The notes below the pieces were generated by a model. It made no database searches. It was not told the DNA's origin and worked only from the letters and a program-made list of their open reading frames with translations. A stretch of DNA of 64,000 bases from Blastomonas aquatica. Its GTDB lineage: Bacteria; Pseudomonadota; Alphaproteobacteria; Sphingomonadales; Sphingomonadaceae. Below, in pieces: positions 63,171 to 64,000 of this stretch (positions are counted from its first letter, which is position 1; each line of letters begins with the position of its first letter). The stretch lies in the NCBI RefSeq assembly GCF_014639875.1, contig NZ_BMGD01000002.1, forward strand, positions 62,001 to 126,000. Direction: 5' to 3'. The translations under genes and the position numbers were made by a program.

Positions 63171-63860
63171 CTACAGCATCGGGGCGTGGGTGAGCCTGCC
63201 GTTCGCCAATGGCGCGCGCGCATGGCGGCGCATCAACTGCTCGGCCTCTTCGGCATCGCCTGACAGAATGGCATCGCACACCGCGACATGATCGCGGTGT
63301 GCGGCGGACAGGTGCGCGTAGGTCGCGGGCAGATCGTCCCAGTCGAGCGCAAGGGCCGCTGCCGATCCGAACGGCAGATGGTTGTTGCGCGACAGCGCAT
63401 ACGCAATGGCCGAATTGTTGCTGGCATCGACCAGCAGATCGTGAAACGCCAGGTTATAGGTGTAGAACCGTTCGAGATCGGCCTCTTCGAGATACCCCTT
63501 GGCGAACAGCGCTTCGCCTTGTGCCAGGCAATCCTTGAGCTTTTGCGCCAACTGCGGCGCAGGCGGGGAAGAAGCCACGATCCGCGCGGCCAGCCCTTCG
63601 AGCACGCCGCGCACCTCGATGGCATCGGTCACCTGGCTGATCGTTGGCCCCCGCGCGGCATAGCCACGCGCGCCGATCCGGGCGACCAGGCCTTCCTGCT
63701 CCAGCGTCCTGAGCGCGGTGCGCACGGGCATGCGCGATACGCCGAGCCGCTCTGCGGTCGGAATTTCGGCGATGCGCTCGCCATCTGCCAGTTCGCCCGA
63801 TGCGATCATCTTGCGCAGTGCGACGACCACGCGCTGCCCCGGTTTCATCCGCTTTTCCAT
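63171..63860 (-). CDS. GntR-family (FCD-domain) transcriptional regulator
   Basis: A 229-residue regulator with a winged helix (GERIAEIPTAERLGVSRMPVRTALRTLEQEG region, about 27-57) and an FCD ligand-binding domain with the usual His metal positions (FHDLLVDASNN, AHRDHVAVCDAI, LMRRHARAP). It is convergent with uxuB and divergent from the gene starting at 63986. The perfect palindrome at 63932-63945 in that divergent gap is its likely operator. It is a second regulator for the locus or for the genes to the right. Confidence 0.9.
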   Translation of the reverse strand: MEKRMKPGQRVVVALRKMIASGELADGERIAEIPTAERLGVSRMPVRTALRTLEQEGLVARIGARGYAARGPTISQVTDAIEVRGVLEGLAARIVASSPPAPQLAQKLKDCLAQGEALFAKGYLEEADLERFYTYNLAFHDLLVDASNNSAIAYALSRNNHLPFGSAAALALDWDDLPATYAHLSAAHRDHVAVCDAILSGDAEEAEQLMRRHARAPLANGRLTHAPML

Positions 63861-63907
63861 GGTGTTTTCTTAAAGTCTGCCCGCCCCCCGGCAAGCCCCA
63901 ATCGCAC

Positions 63908-63945
63908 TTGACGATTCTACGGCATCATGCTTATTGGATCCAATA
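63908..63945 (+). promoter_or_regulatory. Promoter and palindromic operator at the right edge
   Basis: TTGACG at 63908-63913 is a -35-like element. TATTGGATCCAATA (63932-63945) is a perfect 14-bp palindrome covering the -10 position. It resembles known FCD-type GntR sites and shares TGGATCCA with the TonB receptor promoter at 53657-53664. Confidence 0.6.
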
Positions 63946-63985
63946 GCGGTCGGTTATCACGGCCGGGGATACCAGGGAGAGCGAC

Positions 63986-64000
63986 ATGGCTACCGCAGCA
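63986..64000 (+). CDS. Start of a gene cut by the window end
   Basis: An ATG at 63986 with GGAGAG six bases upstream opens a frame (MATAA...) that runs off the window after five codons. The promoter and palindrome upstream support a real gene, probably another member of the uronate regulon. No product can be assigned. Confidence 0.45.

Overview
The window looks like chromosomal DNA from an alphaproteobacterium of the Sphingomonadaceae. The evidence is high GC, several large TonB-dependent receptors, a DUF6481 protein, a mannonate dehydratase almost identical by eye to the Novosphingobium ManD type, and sphingomonad-style palindromic intergenic repeats. I cannot fix the genus from sequence alone. 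I see no rRNA, tRNA, CRISPR array or intact insertion sequence.

Region 1 (1-8093) is a catabolic island on the minus strand. In transcription order it holds a TonB receptor, a TIM-barrel sugar-isomerase-like protein, a small DUF6379 protein, an MFS transporter, a GMC flavin oxidoreductase and a Gfo/Idh/MocA oxidoreductase cut by the window edge. A NodD-like LysR gene is divergent. The TIM-barrel plus DUF6379 pair is the signature of the C-glycoside deglycosidase alpha/beta complex, so the locus is a candidate pathway for oxidising and cleaving plant C-glycosides. Region 2 (8488-11108) is a two-gene unit: a DUF2235 alpha/beta hydrolase and an exported SH3b/metallo-beta-lactamase protein.

Region 3 (11673-19592) is a curli-type functional amyloid locus: csgF, csgG, three proteins built of curlin repeats (two of them very long), an unknown exported protein, a CsgC/CsgH-like protein and a LuxR-type regulator in the place of CsgD. 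No csgE is visible. Region 4 (20241-34180) holds ppc, an exported alkaline phosphatase, an exported amidase, a DUF2256 protein, a CitE-like lyase, a CHASE2-PP2C / MBL / STAS signalling cluster, an FrhB/BciB-like iron-sulphur protein, a spermidine-synthase-like protein, DUF6481 and a GlsB-type membrane protein.

Region 5 (34559-43954) carries an RND efflux pair, DUF445, SelO, an alpha/beta hydrolase and a GT4 glycosyltransferase. It is followed by about 1 kb of mixed palindromic repeats. Region 6 (45019-46383) is an AT-rich gene for a predicted proteasome-like Ntn hydrolase. Region 7 (46520-50582) has an M14 deacylase-like protein and the rpsM-rpsK-rpoA-rplQ ribosomal cluster, with repeats inserted between rpoA and rplQ.

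Region 8 (50884-64000) is a glucuronide/glucuronate utilisation locus: a GH2 glycosidase with an N-x-K motif, a TonB receptor, an ExuT-like MFS transporter, KdgK, ManD, a UxuR-like GntR, UxaC, UxuB and a second GntR. Together these would take a beta-glucuronide from the outer membrane to 2-keto-3-deoxy-6-phosphogluconate. Shared inverted repeats lie at the promoters of GH2, the TonB receptor, the ManD/GntR divergon and the gene that starts at the window end.
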